A stretch of 64,000 bases of DNA from Ditylenchus dipsaci (lineage: Eukaryota; Nematoda; Chromadorea; Rhabditida; Anguinidae), in NCBI GenBank assembly GCA_004194705.1, contig SADC01001256.1:124001-188000 (forward strand), given 5' to 3'. Position 1 is the stretch's first letter, and each line of letters starts with the position of its first letter. The notes below the pieces were generated by a model. That model searched no databases. It had not been told where the DNA came from and saw only the letters and a list, made by a program, of their open reading frames with translations. Shown one piece after another: positions 11,487 through 23,784 of the stretch. Made by a program: the position numbers and the translations under genes.

Positions 11487-12372
11487 ATGCTAAATTTGGT
11501 GCTTTTTCAAAAAACCTTATTATTTAGAACATTTGTATCTTTATTTTTTCTTCGATAAAACTTTACTCCCCCAAATCGGACCAGGGCAAATTTCACGGAA
11601 ATGATAATAACGCACCGTTTTGCAGCGCAAAAACGCAGAGTTAAAAAAAACAAAAATCTCGGTCAAAGTCACTAAGTAGCTTAAGTTATTAGTAAAATTT
11701 TATTTTTTAGACCTACCATCTAAGGAGGACAGACAATAGGGGGATTTTCACTGGAAAATGGGATTTTGCGAACTTAAGTTAATGTAATTTTATATTTTAC
11801 AACTAATTTTTTTACACCAATCGTTATTACCATGAATCCACCCGACAAAAAACAGAGATCGAAGTTTCGAAACAAAATTTTTTTTCGAAAAACTTGTCCT
11901 GATCCAATTTGCGGGCGTAACAGTACTTTTCGGAATTGTGTCAGAACTTTCCATAAATGCTCTAGTGGACATTGTTATATACAAGTCTATGCTCAAAATG
12001 ACGCCAGAAAGCTGGGCTACATTTTGAGTATAACGTTGTATATGACTGTGCTTGCAAAATGTGCCAAAAAAAACAGAAGTTCTCAAAAAGCTGCGAAACC
12101 AATCCCGTTGTAATCCTGTTTCCAGCTCTAGTTTTAATGCCCAAATCATACAAAATGTTCAATTTTCACGAACACAATATACACCATCTTGTAGAACAGA
12201 TCAAGAGTTACATGACTTACTTTACTGAATTATTTTTCATTTTTTCAAAAATAGCTACAAAGTAAGTGGTAATTTGCTTTATAATGGTCTGCAAAAAGTA
12301 TGTAAAAAGAGAAAGCCAAAAATATTTTAAAAAAATTCCGGCAAAAATGTGTTAAATAACTTTTAAATTTGT

Positions 12373-13225
12373 GATCTATTGAAGAAACAAAATTTTAAAT
12401 TAATATTATGTGTATAACTACCTGCCGGCCTGCAAGTCATTGTTTTCAAAGATAGTGCCTCCAATAACTAACGGAGAGCTGAGTTGTCGAAATTGGCGGT
12501 AATACTGCTGGACATAGGTGATTGTAGGAGCTCGTTGGTTGCACACTGCTGCATATGGGTTTACATCAATGGAGGCCAGAGAAAAGCGGTTGAACTACAA
12601 TTTACGGTAGTGTTATTTATGGGATTAGACAAAAATAGGATTTCAGAACTTTTCCAGATTTTTAAATAAAATGTATGAATGTACTCCCCTATAAAATGTA
12701 AACCGACTTTTTGCTTCGATTGAATTTTCGCATTAGAATACGAAAGTAATCCAACCTGAAAGGCTTCGTGGATATTCCAAAAAAACAGAAACTGAACATA
12801 TTTTTGACAACTGGAGCCTATAGCTGAAATAAGCTCTGGGATTTCTGAAACTCAAAGAAATTCTATACATCCACGATAAATTTCTATTGATTTACGTCAT
12901 GCATAAAATTAGCAAAAATATTCAAGGGTCACAACCATACGTAAGAACTCCAACAAAAGCCAGGATTGTTCAAGCGCCAGCGCTCTGCCAGCTTCAAAAT
13001 AAGCGCCGGCGCTTAAACAATCCTGACAACAGCTGGCTAAAAAAGACTGAGAATAGAGCTGAATTTCAAAAATTTTAATGTTTTTTCAACAAAATCATTT
13101 ATTCTATTTGAGTCAGAACCAGGGGTGGTATTTAGTAGAGTCAGTAGATCAAGAGTTGCTCTTGATCCTACTCGCACTTGAAACGTTCAACCCTTCTAGG
13201 GCGATAGCCAAAGGTGTTCATTTAA
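12373..13225. other. Spacer downstream of the bark fragment
   Basis: No gene recognised. At 12960-13030 there is a small palindrome with AAGCGCCAGCGCT and AGCGCCGGCGCTT, a further fragment of the GCGCCGG family. The missing 3' exons of the bark homologue were looked for here and not found. Confidence 0.45.
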
Positions 13226-15301
13226 GCCGAGTCTTAACGATCAAATTTTCTCTACCTGATCAAAAATCCTTTGCAAAAAGTTTTGAGCATGGGCGTCTCC
13301 CCAGTTGTTTTCTTTCGCATCAATCACTTTGGCATGTTCCATCAGTTCAGTGCCAATCTCGAAGTCTGCTTTGGGTTTCCAAAACAGTTCTGGTGAATTT
13401 TCACATTGCTAAAAAATTCACATATAAGATATAAAGGTGATATTTAAATGCTTAGGAAGTCACCTGGAAGAGACTACCAGTGCGGCATAGGGAGTGGAGC
13501 GTGGTTTTAAGAAAGGGAAAGGGTTAATCACAATGTTGCTTCTCACTTCATTCTGTTGGTTAAATGTTAGATGTTGGAGGGGAGCATCCTCATTCAGTCC
13601 TATTGACACTATATATTGCGCCTCATTCATTTTAATATCATTTTTGGCTATAACCACCTGGAAAAATTGTAAATGAGTAAATGCAAAAGAATGTTTACTA
13701 CAGAAAATAAAAAAGCTAGTTGTCCTTTCAGTCCACTTACTTTAGCCTTTAAATGTGCCAAATGAGGGTGTTTAGCGTTGCGAACCAGGATAGCTGTGTT
13801 TTTAATATTATGGAACCTAAATTAAAACATCTGTGAAAAATTGTACTTAAACGAATATACAGACCTGTTGCTGTTCATAATTAATTCAGTATTCACACAG
13901 GGCTCCATGCGAAAACCCATAGCTGTGCCAAATACAATATTATTTCCACTCACATCCACTTTCAATTGAGAAACATCTGAGCGCTGACAGGAAAATACTT
14001 CAATGGAAGGGTGGTAATGGTTATTGTTGAACTCCACCCAGTTTATGAGTACCTAAACCTGGTTAGTTCAAAAATATTCTTACAGCGTAAGCTTTGAAAA
14101 AATGTTAATATACTTTTTAGCACATTATCACTTAGAGTTTTGCTCATCTATTTCAGACACTTTTAGTGATGTTCTATAAATTTTCCGTTCATTTCAAATT
14201 TTCTGAGAATACAATGCTGATCTGTAATATATGTCAGATCATAAATTTCTAATTTTCAAAAGTCTATATCTTGACTTTTGAACCGATAGCCGATTTTGAG
14301 AATAGCTTCGTGATCAGCTCTAATAGCACTATCTTTTGGTATATAATGCCACGGTAAGGTCGCGCCTTTCCCGCGTCAGATCAAGCCTAAATGGGATAAA
14401 ATTGAATAGATGTTCAACCAGGGTTGTTTCCAGAACATAACTCATACAAGACTTTCTAGACAACCCAAAAGCTCTGCGAAATGTCGGTTTTGGTGAATTT
14501 TTCCGCAACTGTTTTAGCTTTAGAAGACACGCTCTGCCAGATTATATTTCACTCTCTGACTTATTGAACAAGTTATTCGATTTTCAACTTTGCAGTAGGT
14601 CAGTATGTATTTTCATTCAAGACAGTCAAAAACCAACCTTTGGCTGAATTCCTGAACTCAAAGGAGTACAATAGTTGCCAACTAAGACACCACCCCACAA
14701 ATTATCAGAGATCATCATTTTTGGGTAGAAGATATTGTTGGAAGGTCTTCCTTTGATGATAATTTCTTGACGCAAGGCATAAAAAGGGATGGTATCATTG
14801 TAGTTGAATGAAAGCCTACAATCACAAGCATAAAATGATTTCGTATTCAGTCATTCAAATCCACCTCTCCAAGAATTGCCGACCAACCGTGAACTATTCA
14901 AGTTAATAGAACCGCCGGCATAGGAAACATTCATACCATCTCCCCAATTGTAGCTGAGAGAAGTGTCATTAACCCAGATGTCGGCAGCACCATCTCTTAC
15001 TAAGAATCCAGCAAGTCCTTCATTGCCTTCCACAGTTACCTTGAAATTTTCAAAAACGATTTTGAGGTTGAATTGTAATGAAATAAATGTATTACATTAG
15101 AGAGAGCAGTTCTGTCTCTTATATTGATGGCTTGAATACCATTACCAGTGTTGTTCAAAATGACACTGTTGGTGATGTTGAGACCGTAGAAGGCTTTGTC
15201 TGCAAATTGATTTGTGGAATCATTTAAAATTAAAAATGTTTAAATAAGGAACATTGTGGAAATAAGACTTTCTTGGGGTCATATACACAACCAGTGGCGT
15301 A

Positions 15302-15424
15302 GCCAGGAGCCTGTCCGATTTTTTTCTTATTGGTGCCCCCATCAGATTTTTTTAAACATTGTAGATAAAATGGCCTAAAAATGGTCTTGCGCCCCTCCGT
15401 CAGAAATTTCTGGCTACACCTCTG
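15302..15424. mobile_element. hAT MITE with duplication TACACAAC
   Basis: Termini CAGTGGCGTAGCCAG and its imperfect complement, a classic hAT end, with exact 8-mers TACACAAC at 15294-15301 and 15425-15432. It lies in an intron of the bark homologue, between the exons at 15096-15199 and 16168-16377. Confidence 0.92.
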
Positions 15425-16977
15425 TACACAACAGACAAAAATTAAGACGGAATGCTTTCTTTTCCGTTGTCGAAAATTTCTAGCCGTAGGGGTAAATTTT
15501 TGAATAATTACGCCAGAAAAAAAAATGGCGTTGCAAAATTTACGTTTGGAGATTTGCGAAACTGTTATTTCGCGCACCGACATTTACGGCCAGACTTTTG
15601 CAGATTGTCATTTGCGGACGTGACTTGAGCGGATGCGACATTTGTAGACACGACTTTAGCGGATGTGATATTTACGGAAATTTAACATGGTCAAAAAAGT
15701 CTCTAAAAGATTGGCGATAGCAGGTCCAGACCACAAATGTCGCCATGTCAAAAAAATGCTACAGTTGACGGTTCTATTTTACAATCGGGTGCCGAAAATC
15801 AGCTTGGTCCCCCATGTTGATTTTTTGCGAAAAACAACTTGATCCCCCCCCTTGTAAAATAGATCCACAGTTGACTCTTTATATAACGCCACTCCACTGT
15901 GACACCAGTAACGAGCGGTCACAGAGACGGTGTGAGAGTCGACTGTATATGTTTTTTGTAAATTGTCGCAAAAAATATCATCTAAACCAAAAACTGCTTA
16001 CAAGTGACCGAAGCATGTATTTTGAACAACAAGTCTACATCTCCAAAAACATAAGCCATGGAAGATTGTCCGACACCATACTCCAAACCAATGTACAAAG
16101 GGTTTTGAGAGTTTCTGAAAAACTCCTTCCGATATAGCATTATCAGTGAAATCAGATGTGAACTTACGTTAATGAAACACTTTGAGGCAATACTCCATGA
16201 TTCATAGGAATACGGTATCGCTCATTCTGGCAGACATTTGGAAAAGTGCCATTACCCTCACATACAATCAGCTCAGTTCTGGAGCCCAGCTCTGGAGGAT
16301 TTCGATTATCTATGTCGATAAACTGGATGGTATAAGAATAAGGTAGTCTGGCAGGTAGAGACACCATCTGAAAATCGGGTACAATATAGGTTTGTAGGAA
16401 CGGCCTACAGAACGCAAACTTACAATCCAGCAAATGTTGGGTGGGAGAAGGGGATCAATCAAAGTGCCATTCTGCAGATGAGCTTTGATCAGGTGGGGAA
16501 AAACTTGTCTTTGTTCAAGCGATGCTCAACACACATATCCAAACGAGGCTTTTCCTTTTCGTAGTAGGAGGTTTGCCGTTTGGAACCTGGAAAACCATGC
16601 TGATAGCTCGAAAATTCAATCAGTTTGAAATGTTCTGTGGTTTTTATTTAGGATGGTTTTTATTTTTTTTATTTGCAAATACAACTTTTATCCAGGATTG
16701 CTGAATTCAATCAAGCCACTCACATTGACTAAAAGTATACAGAAAAGTATAATAATAGAATGCCATATCTACCAACTTTTTTGTGTAAATAAACAAACTT
16801 ACGACCAACTGATGAGGACTTGGCCGTTCCAATACTAGTACCTAGGAAACCTTGTGACAAGGATAATCCTGCATGTTTTTGTTTGTACCAAACCCCATCA
16901 CCATAATTGTTGATAACTGAAATAAGGAGTTATTTTTGAAGAAATTGTCGGTAAAATAGAAAAAAGGTGTGGTGTTC

Positions 16978-17160
16978 ACTCCAGTAAACAGACATCCCCG
17001 TTTAAAAAAATGTTCGATAAGTTCTGTTTTTCTAGCTTTTTTTGGTCAGTCTTAGAAGCTGGACTACTCTAACTGGTCGAACTCTTTAACCGATTTAAAA
17101 AAATTATAAAACATAGTGCTCCAAAACGTTTTTTTTTAAATGGGGGTGCTGCTTTATTAT
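16978..17160. mobile_element. Intronic palindromic MITE
   Basis: Imperfect inverted ends: CAGTAAACAGACATCCCC near the left and GGGGGTGCTGCTTTATTA at the right. It lies in the intron between the bark exons at 16803-16916 and 17206-17419. The CAGTAAAC start recalls pogo/Tigger termini. The duplication is not resolved. Confidence 0.55.
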
Positions 17161-18790
17161 ATTAGTAGCAGTAATTGGCGATAAAAAAAAGTAAATTAAA
17201 AATACCTTTGGTTTGATTTAGGAAGAATCGTCCATCCACAGTGTTGTCAATAGCAATTCCATGACCTCTATTATGTCTTATTGTTGAATTGGCAATAAGA
17301 ATGGGACCAGGTGGTTCGTAGAAGTAAATGCCATCTCTTGCACTGTGCTCTACCCTCAGTCCGTTCATGATCGAGGCACTCCTTCGATATACAACGCAGC
17401 AGTTGTGTTCTTACTCAATCTGAAACATTCACAAAATTTTAGTGGAATAACTTTTTGGCAGAGCTGAAGAAAAAATTGACACATAGCTAGGCGTATTAGC
17501 AGGATTAAGATTGGGAGGACATGCTTAGTAGACCTTAAAATCCTTACCCATCATATCCGGCATAGAGTATATCTATAAATTCCAGCCTGCTGAATGATTC
17601 CCTTGAACAGACACTAAGTCAGGATCAGCAGGTACATAATCAAATGGAGAACTGAAGATTTGTAGACCTGCAAAAGTATATTGAGCAGTTGAAAAAAAAA
17701 TAAAAAAAATCCACCTTTCCAGTGTTTAGCCCAACCAGTAAATGACGGAGGCCCCCAGCAGTAAAGTCCAAGATCATCTTCTCCCTGGCACAAGTTTTCA
17801 GTGAGTGGAAACCGATTTGGATCATTAAAGCCTGTAAAACTCTAGGATTAGTTCTCCTCTCTAGTTTATAGCAATGCCGATAATTCCATCTCAATCACAC
17901 CAATTCTTACCTTTGCATTGCCATAGATTTTTGCAGTAGGCAAACACTCAGGGGCAGCCATGACCAGAGGGTAAGTGTCGTTGTTGCGAGAGTAGTACCG
18001 CCAAAAACCTAAAAATGAAACGAATAACAGTGAAAAGCTAAAAAAAGTAAATGACCTCCATCAGAGTAGCCCATAGAGCGACAAGCCACACCCGTGTCAA
18101 TGCTTGTCCAGCTAGAATTTTGGTATTAACAAGTTTGCTCAAAAAGTAATTGAAAAATGTACTTGGTAAGTTGATTACAGACCGATCTCCAGCGATCTCT
18201 AAAGCGAACTTGCAACCGTCCTTGCCTTACGTTAGGACCATCAATTAGTCGGAAGTCTGGAAAGCTGTCTTCATAGTTGAGCTGCTCTTGATAGGGTAGC
18301 ATTTGAATGTGCGCAAACTCATTGCCCTGAAAACCAAACAACAATTTTTTCTTTTAGTAAAAGCCTGGAGAATGAAAAAATTATTTACAATAGCTCGAAT
18401 AGTGCCAAAGACCTTCATGCCCACTCCAGTGTCAAAATACCTGGATTAACATTAATAAAGACTCAAAAAAATTATTGTCTGGCTCTAAAGCTATTACATT
18501 TGCACCCCAGTTTCGATGGTGATTGTGGCCGAAGACTCTACAATCAGCTCGGTTTGCACTCGAAACGGTGAATTCCTGAAGAAAAGAGTCACATTCTGGG
18601 AGTAGAAGCCACCTAAAGTGTTGCGTATCCTCTGCCTCGGCTGTTCCATCCCTTCGGGCAAGATGCGCTGACCCAACGGTAAGTCTTCCACAGCCGTACA
18701 TGTCCACAGAGTGGCTAATAGAAGACATCCGGTCAGCTCTAGAATAATAATTAGTGGAAGAGGAGTTGATATCCTCTTTAGCTTCTCCAT

Positions 18791-19570
18791 TTGTGTTGAT
18801 AAATGAAGAGGTAGAAGGACTAGAATGCAGAATAATCATGTAGTTTAGGCAGTGTGGTTATCGAATATTGGCGGAAAGTTGCACACTTGATCCATACAAA
18901 AGAAGCTTGACACTGTAAGTTTGGTAAAGTGAAAACTTATATTAACCTTGGATAACGCGAGTAATCATATTAGATGTTGACATAGAGTAATTATGGCACG
19001 ACTACTTCAATCTCTTTGTCGCCAATGCAATGGCACAATAGAGACAAAAACAACTAGGGAAAAGCAATTTCTCTTTCAATCAAGGTCAATAAAATTACAT
19101 AGGAAGCAAATGAATAAGAAATAAATATTTGAACTTTTCTAGTCAGAAATATATAGCTAATCACTTGATGCGAAGAAAACTTGGCCTTTTACAAAAAAAA
19201 ATAAGTTTTTGCAAATAATTTTTTGCGTTGTCTTCCTATTTTTTTACATATATATCAACAAATAGGTAGATTAATAGGTAGATTACGGACTCAAACATGT
19301 TTTTTTACGTTCTTTGTATTTTGGGAAAAATTTTTGAGTCCACCCAAGTCCTAATATGCGCTGGATTAAAATTACCCCAAGAAAAAGAAACAACAAGGGG
19401 ACCAAAGGAAAAAACGTCCCGTTATCGTACGGCTCCGAAAACTTTATATAGAGTGAAATTCAGGCGGAGTCCGAAAATTTCTAAGCTGTTTAAATTTTTT
19501 TAGTGACTTTAATATCGATGAGATTAGTCTCGAGAATTTCTTGCGTGAAATTATGCGTCGAAAATTTTAT
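18791..19570. other. Region upstream of the bark fragment
   Basis: Expected to hold its promoter and 5' UTR. AT-rich, with no recognisable core promoter that I would commit to and no other gene. Confidence 0.35.
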
Positions 19571-19579
19571 TCCAGAGAC

Positions 19580-20050
19580 GGCTCTACCCCGTTAGCGCCC
19601 AAATTGTTTGCGCCAAAAATCTTTATAGCAAAAACCGTTACATTTTTTAATTTAGCTTGCTACATATGCTTTTTCTAAGTAATTTCGTGAATATTCTCAT
19701 TCACAAGTTAATACTCAAATTGATGCCAGAGAGACGGGCTACATTTTGAGCATAAGGTTGTAAATGACCATATCTGCAAAACTGACTAAAAACTGCAAAA
19801 GTTCTCAAAAAAGTCCAGAATTCTGGAAATTTTGGAGTTTTTAGTAAATTTTGCAGATGTGGTCATTTACACCTTATGGTCAAAATGTAGCCCGTCTCTC
19901 TGGCATCAATTTGAGTATTAACTTGTAAATGAGAATATTCACGAAATTACTTAGAAAAAGCATATGTAGCAAGCTAATTAATTAAAAATGTAACGGTTTT
20001 GGCTGTAACGATTTTGGCGCAAACAATTTGGGCGCTAACGGGGTAGAGCC
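19580..20050. mobile_element. Foldback element with duplication CCAGAGAC
   Basis: A long palindrome with termini GGCTCTACCCCGTTAGCGCC and complement, and exact 8-mers CCAGAGAC at 19572-19579 and 20051-20058. The arms contain GGGCTACATTTTGAGC, a word dispersed through the window. The 8-bp duplication fits hAT. The GGCTCT start would also fit Merlin. No transposase frame. Confidence 0.88.
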
Positions 20051-20257
20051 CCAGAGACCCGAAAGATCATTTACCAAATTTTAGGTCTCTACATCAAATC
20101 TGGATGTTGTCTTAAACTTTGTTGCATATTTTTGTGAAACTTTTATTTCATAGAACCGCTATTTAAAATAACAATCCAATGGTCAAAAAGGGTAAAACAA
20201 GTTCACTTTGATACTATTTCCGAACGATGCCGTGTTTTAGCCAATTGTAGTCTACAC

Positions 20258-20580
20258 CAGGGCTGTAAAAACATCCGTAAGATACATCCGGATGTGGATG
20301 TATACATCCGAAACATCCACATCCGGCGGATGTGGATGTTGGATGTCGAAAAATGTTTGGGTCGGATGTCGGATGTGGATGTCAATAAATTTTCAGGTCG
20401 GATGTCAGTGGATGTTTTCATTGATTTTACATGGATTCTTCGGATGTTTTCGGATGTTTCGGATGTCAAAATTTTCACATCCGGATGTCGGATGTGGATG
20501 TTGGATGTCGAAAATTTTTGGTCGGATGTCGGATGTGGATGTGGATGTAGGATGTCAAAAATAAAAAAATTACAGCCCTG
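20258..20580. mobile_element. hAT MITE with GGATGT word, duplication GTCTACAC
   Basis: Termini CAGGGCTGTAA and complement, with exact 8-mers GTCTACAC at 20250-20257 and 20581-20588. Almost the whole element consists of the words GGATGTGGATGT and ACATCC. Open frames on both strands through it are repeat artefacts. Confidence 0.92.
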
Positions 20581-20589
20581 GTCTACACA

Positions 20590-21210
20590 CGCCAGAATAA
20601 TCATAGATAGAATTTTCCCTTTTGTATACCACACAACACATAATTGGCATCAATTATCAACAATAAAATAAGTATAACTGGAATCTGAAAATGTTGTTAT
20701 TCAAACCTAAATATCGTTCCTGAGCCAATTTTTTAAGTCTATGAATGACCTAAACAAAATCTCAAACACAAGCACAAGGTATGTAATAATGTCAAGCAAG
20801 TCAAAGGGTGAAACAAGAAATGCAATATCAGAATGCATCAGCAGCAGATTGGTTATGCAAGCAAAGCCTCTCTCTCTTCCTCTACAAACAAACCAGCAAA
20901 AGGGGAAAAGACGAGGGGTAGTATCGGCCAGTGCATTGTCCATTTGGTTGTGACTCATTGACTCTGAATCAGCTTCATCACCACCCTCAAAGCCCTTTTT
21001 TAAATTTAAATTTTGATCAGCAATAGGTGTTTTTGTCGCGGAGGTGGAACTAAGCCAATAACCTTTTTACAACAGTACAACAACATCTCGACATCACACA
21101 CGTTTTTCAACAGTTTTTTTTAAATTCTTTACAAATTCGGTGAAATTTTTTGGCCTGGATGAATATTTAAAACTCAAGGTCTATATTTCGCCTCATGTTT
21201 CTGGAACTAT
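20590..21210. other. No gene seen
   Basis: Unique-looking sequence without a conserved frame. The frames at 20707-20958 show no family resemblance. Confidence 0.4.
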
Positions 21211-21213
21211 ATG

Positions 21214-21454
21214 TTAAAGGGCCATTGCCACCTGTTTTGAGTTGTCCCCCGCCAATTCGAATTTTTTTGCCTAATCATTCAAGTTCTGCACGGGTTTTTC
21301 AACTTGGTTTCTAACAAAACAAGGCCTAGAATTAAATTTTAGGTCTAGTTTTGTTAGAAACCAAGTTAAAAAATCCGTACAGAAGTTCGATGATACGGAA
21401 AAAAATTTGAATTGGCGGGGATAACTGTTGTCGGAGACGGCAATGACCCTTTAA
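21214..21454. mobile_element. TTAA-flanked foldback MITE (piggyBac-like)
   Basis: Starts TTAA then AGGGCCATTGCCACC, ends GGCAATGACCCT then TTAA. The arms pair through TGGTTTCTAACAAAAC and ATCCGTACAGAAGTTC. TTAA is the piggyBac target. Full or partial relatives occur at 8279, 48810 and 61147. Confidence 0.82.
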
Positions 21455-21459
21455 TCTTT

Positions 21460-22890
21460 TTAGTATTAAATGTAAAGATTTCCTCTTTTTTATTAATTTT
21501 TTATAACTTATCTCGACTCTAAAGAACATGACAAAAATTGAGACCCATTTTTCTGAAAAAATCTAGAAAGCTCGATTTTAGTTTTAAAAAATCAGCGAAG
21601 AAAATACCCTAAGTTTAGGAAAAAAAAATTACTTTGCACATTTTTAGGGTTTTTTGGAAGGAAAGCCTGGCCTTCCAAACTCAACAATATTTTCTTAATC
21701 ACCATACTGCCTTGGTGAAAACCCAGATTAAAAATAATCAATTTTACTTTTTTAGAGCTTTTTTCAAAGTCTTATTTCCAAAGATTACTATGCTGAATTA
21801 GTAGCTGTAAAAGAGCCCGGCAGCAAGGCGACTATCGCTAAAGCAAACAGAAATGAGAAGAAAAAAGGGTGATTGCCTTTGCCTGCAAAATAAGGAAATA
21901 CATTCTTTTTTTTTTACATTTATCTGACTGTGTCTTTGACTAAAATCGGTTTTTTAGCGGAAAGACTGTGTCTTTAATTTTTCGGAAAAAGAAATACATT
22001 GGCAAATAAGTGAGTTAGAATTGCTTACTGTCTCAGCTTTTTAGAGACGACTAGCTTTGTGTATAAAAACAAAGCACTGTGCAGACAGAAACCTTCAAAA
22101 TTTAAATTAAGGGCGATACCATCAGGAAGGACAGGGCTGAATAAACAAGGTAGGTAGCAGCAAATCTCTATTTGAGCAATATTTACTCTTTATTGACCAG
22201 GCCATTGAATTTCCGTATGCAATAATAGTATATACACATAAATAATTAATGCATAGTTAAAGAAACCCTAATAGTAAAACTCAAACCAGCCGAAAATTTA
22301 TAAAAATATTTGGGCTGCAAAAGATCGCGTAAATTTACATTGCGCCACCAGATTCCCAACTTTCCTCACTAGAATGTCATAGAGTATTTTGACTGGCTCT
22401 AGCTCTAGTCGAAGACCTACTTTCAGTAAAACTTAATCCGCGCATTCAGGCATCTTTGATTAAATATAAGCCACAATTTCTCAATAATTCAGTTAAAAAT
22501 GTTAATTTCGCAACATTCAGTTTAAAAAAAGGACTCTAAAAGTCCCTGCAAGAATTTGGTTACACCACTTTTGTCCAGGTTAGTTATTTCCTAGGTTAAA
22601 ATTTTACTGCCAAAGCAAATACCCGAAGTGTGCTTTTAATTTGGTGAGGCGATTTTTCATGGTGTATTTTGTGAAGCATACCCAGGTCACTCATGAAAAT
22701 GGTTGTCTCTGCGTGATAATAATTTTTTTTAGAAATAACCAATCAAAGCTTAAAATGATTGCAAACGTTATGCGACAAACACCTTAAAAATCGAGTTGTC
22801 ACAGAAAACGTAACGCTTTTTGGGTAGCTTGTGTCCTAACGTGCTTTAATTTTTGCACACTTTTTAAAAAGAAATTAAAAACAAAATTTA
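21460..22890. other. AT-rich spacer, no gene seen
   Basis: No conserved frame, RNA gene or clear repeat end recognised over about 1.4 kb. Confidence 0.4.
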
Positions 22891-22894
22891 AACT

Positions 22895-23144
22895 ACCGTA
22901 TTTACTCTAATAGTGGCCCGGGATCACTAATTTTCAACCTACCGAAAATCGGGAAAATTCGAGGTCGATCTCGAAATTTTTGGGTGAAAATCCAAGATCT
23001 AAAATACAGAACCGATAAAGCTCATGGGAGATAAAAAATTCAACAAACAGCTTTTAAAAATATTGATTCTGCTTCGAAATACAGATCCTCGAAGTTTAGG
23101 GGGGTCACAATTAGAGGGAGAGGGCTACTATTAGAGTAAATACG
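22895..23144. mobile_element. TA-flanked MITE, CCGTATTTACTCTAATAG termini
   Basis: Perfect 18-base inverted ends CCGTATTTACTCTAATAG, flanked by TA on both sides, with GTGGCC/GGGCTAC just inside. Tc1/mariner-type target. It is the clearest representative of the CCGTATT group in the window. Confidence 0.9.
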
Positions 23145-23780
23145 GTAGATTAAACAAAACAAGCTATTAACAAATCTTATTTATGTATCATAAAATGCCG
23201 CCTTCGATAAAAACTTTTGCCTTCCTCAATAAAAAGGAGGGTAAGAAGGAAAGCCTGAGTAGAAAAGAAACCATTACCTCTTATCTAAAAAGTAAATGGG
23301 TAGAGGCACACCATAGAAGCAACAAAAAGAGGGACAGAATACACACAAAATAACTATGCGCTCAACAACCATCAAGATCTAACCGCAGATTAGTCAGCAG
23401 GAAGAGCAGGAGAAGCCTTCTACATATATAGATTGGTAAGCAAACAGTGGAGTAGAGAGTGCCAGGGCAGGAAGGAGCTGACCTCTGTTATCTCGCCCTT
23501 TTGCCCGGCCAGGTAAATATGCAAATAGGGTGAGGGAGCACAAAGGCAGGTCTACAGGCTTGGAACACCACCAACCAGGAAAATAGTGGAAAGGGTTCAT
23601 CCTGAGCTGTCACCAAGGCAACTAAATGACCCTTGTTGGTCAGTGGTAATTGTTGGAGTGGGCTTGAGTGATTCACTGGTGAACAATTAGTGAAAACAAT
23701 TACTTCTGGAGCATAAAGAAGGATTGTTCATGTTTTTGAAAAAGGCCTGCAAATAATAATTAAACGATTGCATGAAACTT
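23145..23780. other. No gene seen
   Basis: Less AT-rich than its surroundings. No protein family recognised in the frames at 23394-23676. Confidence 0.35.
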
Positions 23781-23784
23781 TGGG

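Larger units (their letters stand above)
10462..12372. mobile_element. Foldback element containing a nested MITE
   Basis: The left arm (10462-10555, continued at 11104-11238) and the right arm (12131-12372) are inverted copies sharing TTTTTGCCGGAATTTTTTT, AGACCATTATAAAGC and TGTGTTCGTGAAAATTGAAC. The left arm is split by the MITE at 10556-11103. A second TA-flanked MITE sits at 11254-11486. No transposase frame was recognised. The superfamily is unknown. Confidence 0.7.
13226..18790 (-). pseudogene. bark: Protein bark beetle homologue, N-terminal half
   Basis: In flies Bark (Anakonda) is a large transmembrane adhesion protein of tricellular septate junctions. About eighteen minus-strand exons can be traced. 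Exon 1 (18498-18790) has a signal-anchor-like stretch LPLIIILELTGCLLLATLW. Exon 2 (18389-18440) reads TGVGMKVFGTIRAI, the first beta-helix rung. Exons 3-6 (18326-17715) form an SRCR domain (RLQVRFRDRWRSVCNQLT, TGVACRSMGYSDGG, EDDLGLYCWGPP). Later exons carry parallel beta-helix rungs such as GLRVEHSARDGIYFYEPPG, GLAGFLVRDGAADIW, EIIIKGRPSNNIFY and NNWGDAHAQNFLQRIFDQ. The last readable exon is 13226-13408. The C-terminal repeats, lectin domain and membrane segment are absent. At least four -1 frameshifts are needed (17583-17590, 17367-17374, 16492-16504, 13370-13386), and a fifth probably at the 14.86-kb junction. It is either a truncated pseudogene or a real gene damaged by assembly errors and separated from its 3' end. 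Family assignment is from remembered motifs and is fairly secure. Confidence 0.8.

Noticed and set aside
13494..13676. Plus-strand frame opposite the bark exon
   Set aside because: It is the shadow of the minus-strand exon that reads NEAQYIVSIGLNEDAPLQ.
4242..17590. Programmed -1 frameshifting in the acyltransferase and bark loci
   Set aside because: Shift points lie in unrelated genes and several per gene, often at plain homopolymers. Error or decay is simpler.
20292..20671. Open frames rich in Asp, Val, Met and Ser on both strands
   Set aside because: They are translations of the GGATGT array in a hAT MITE.
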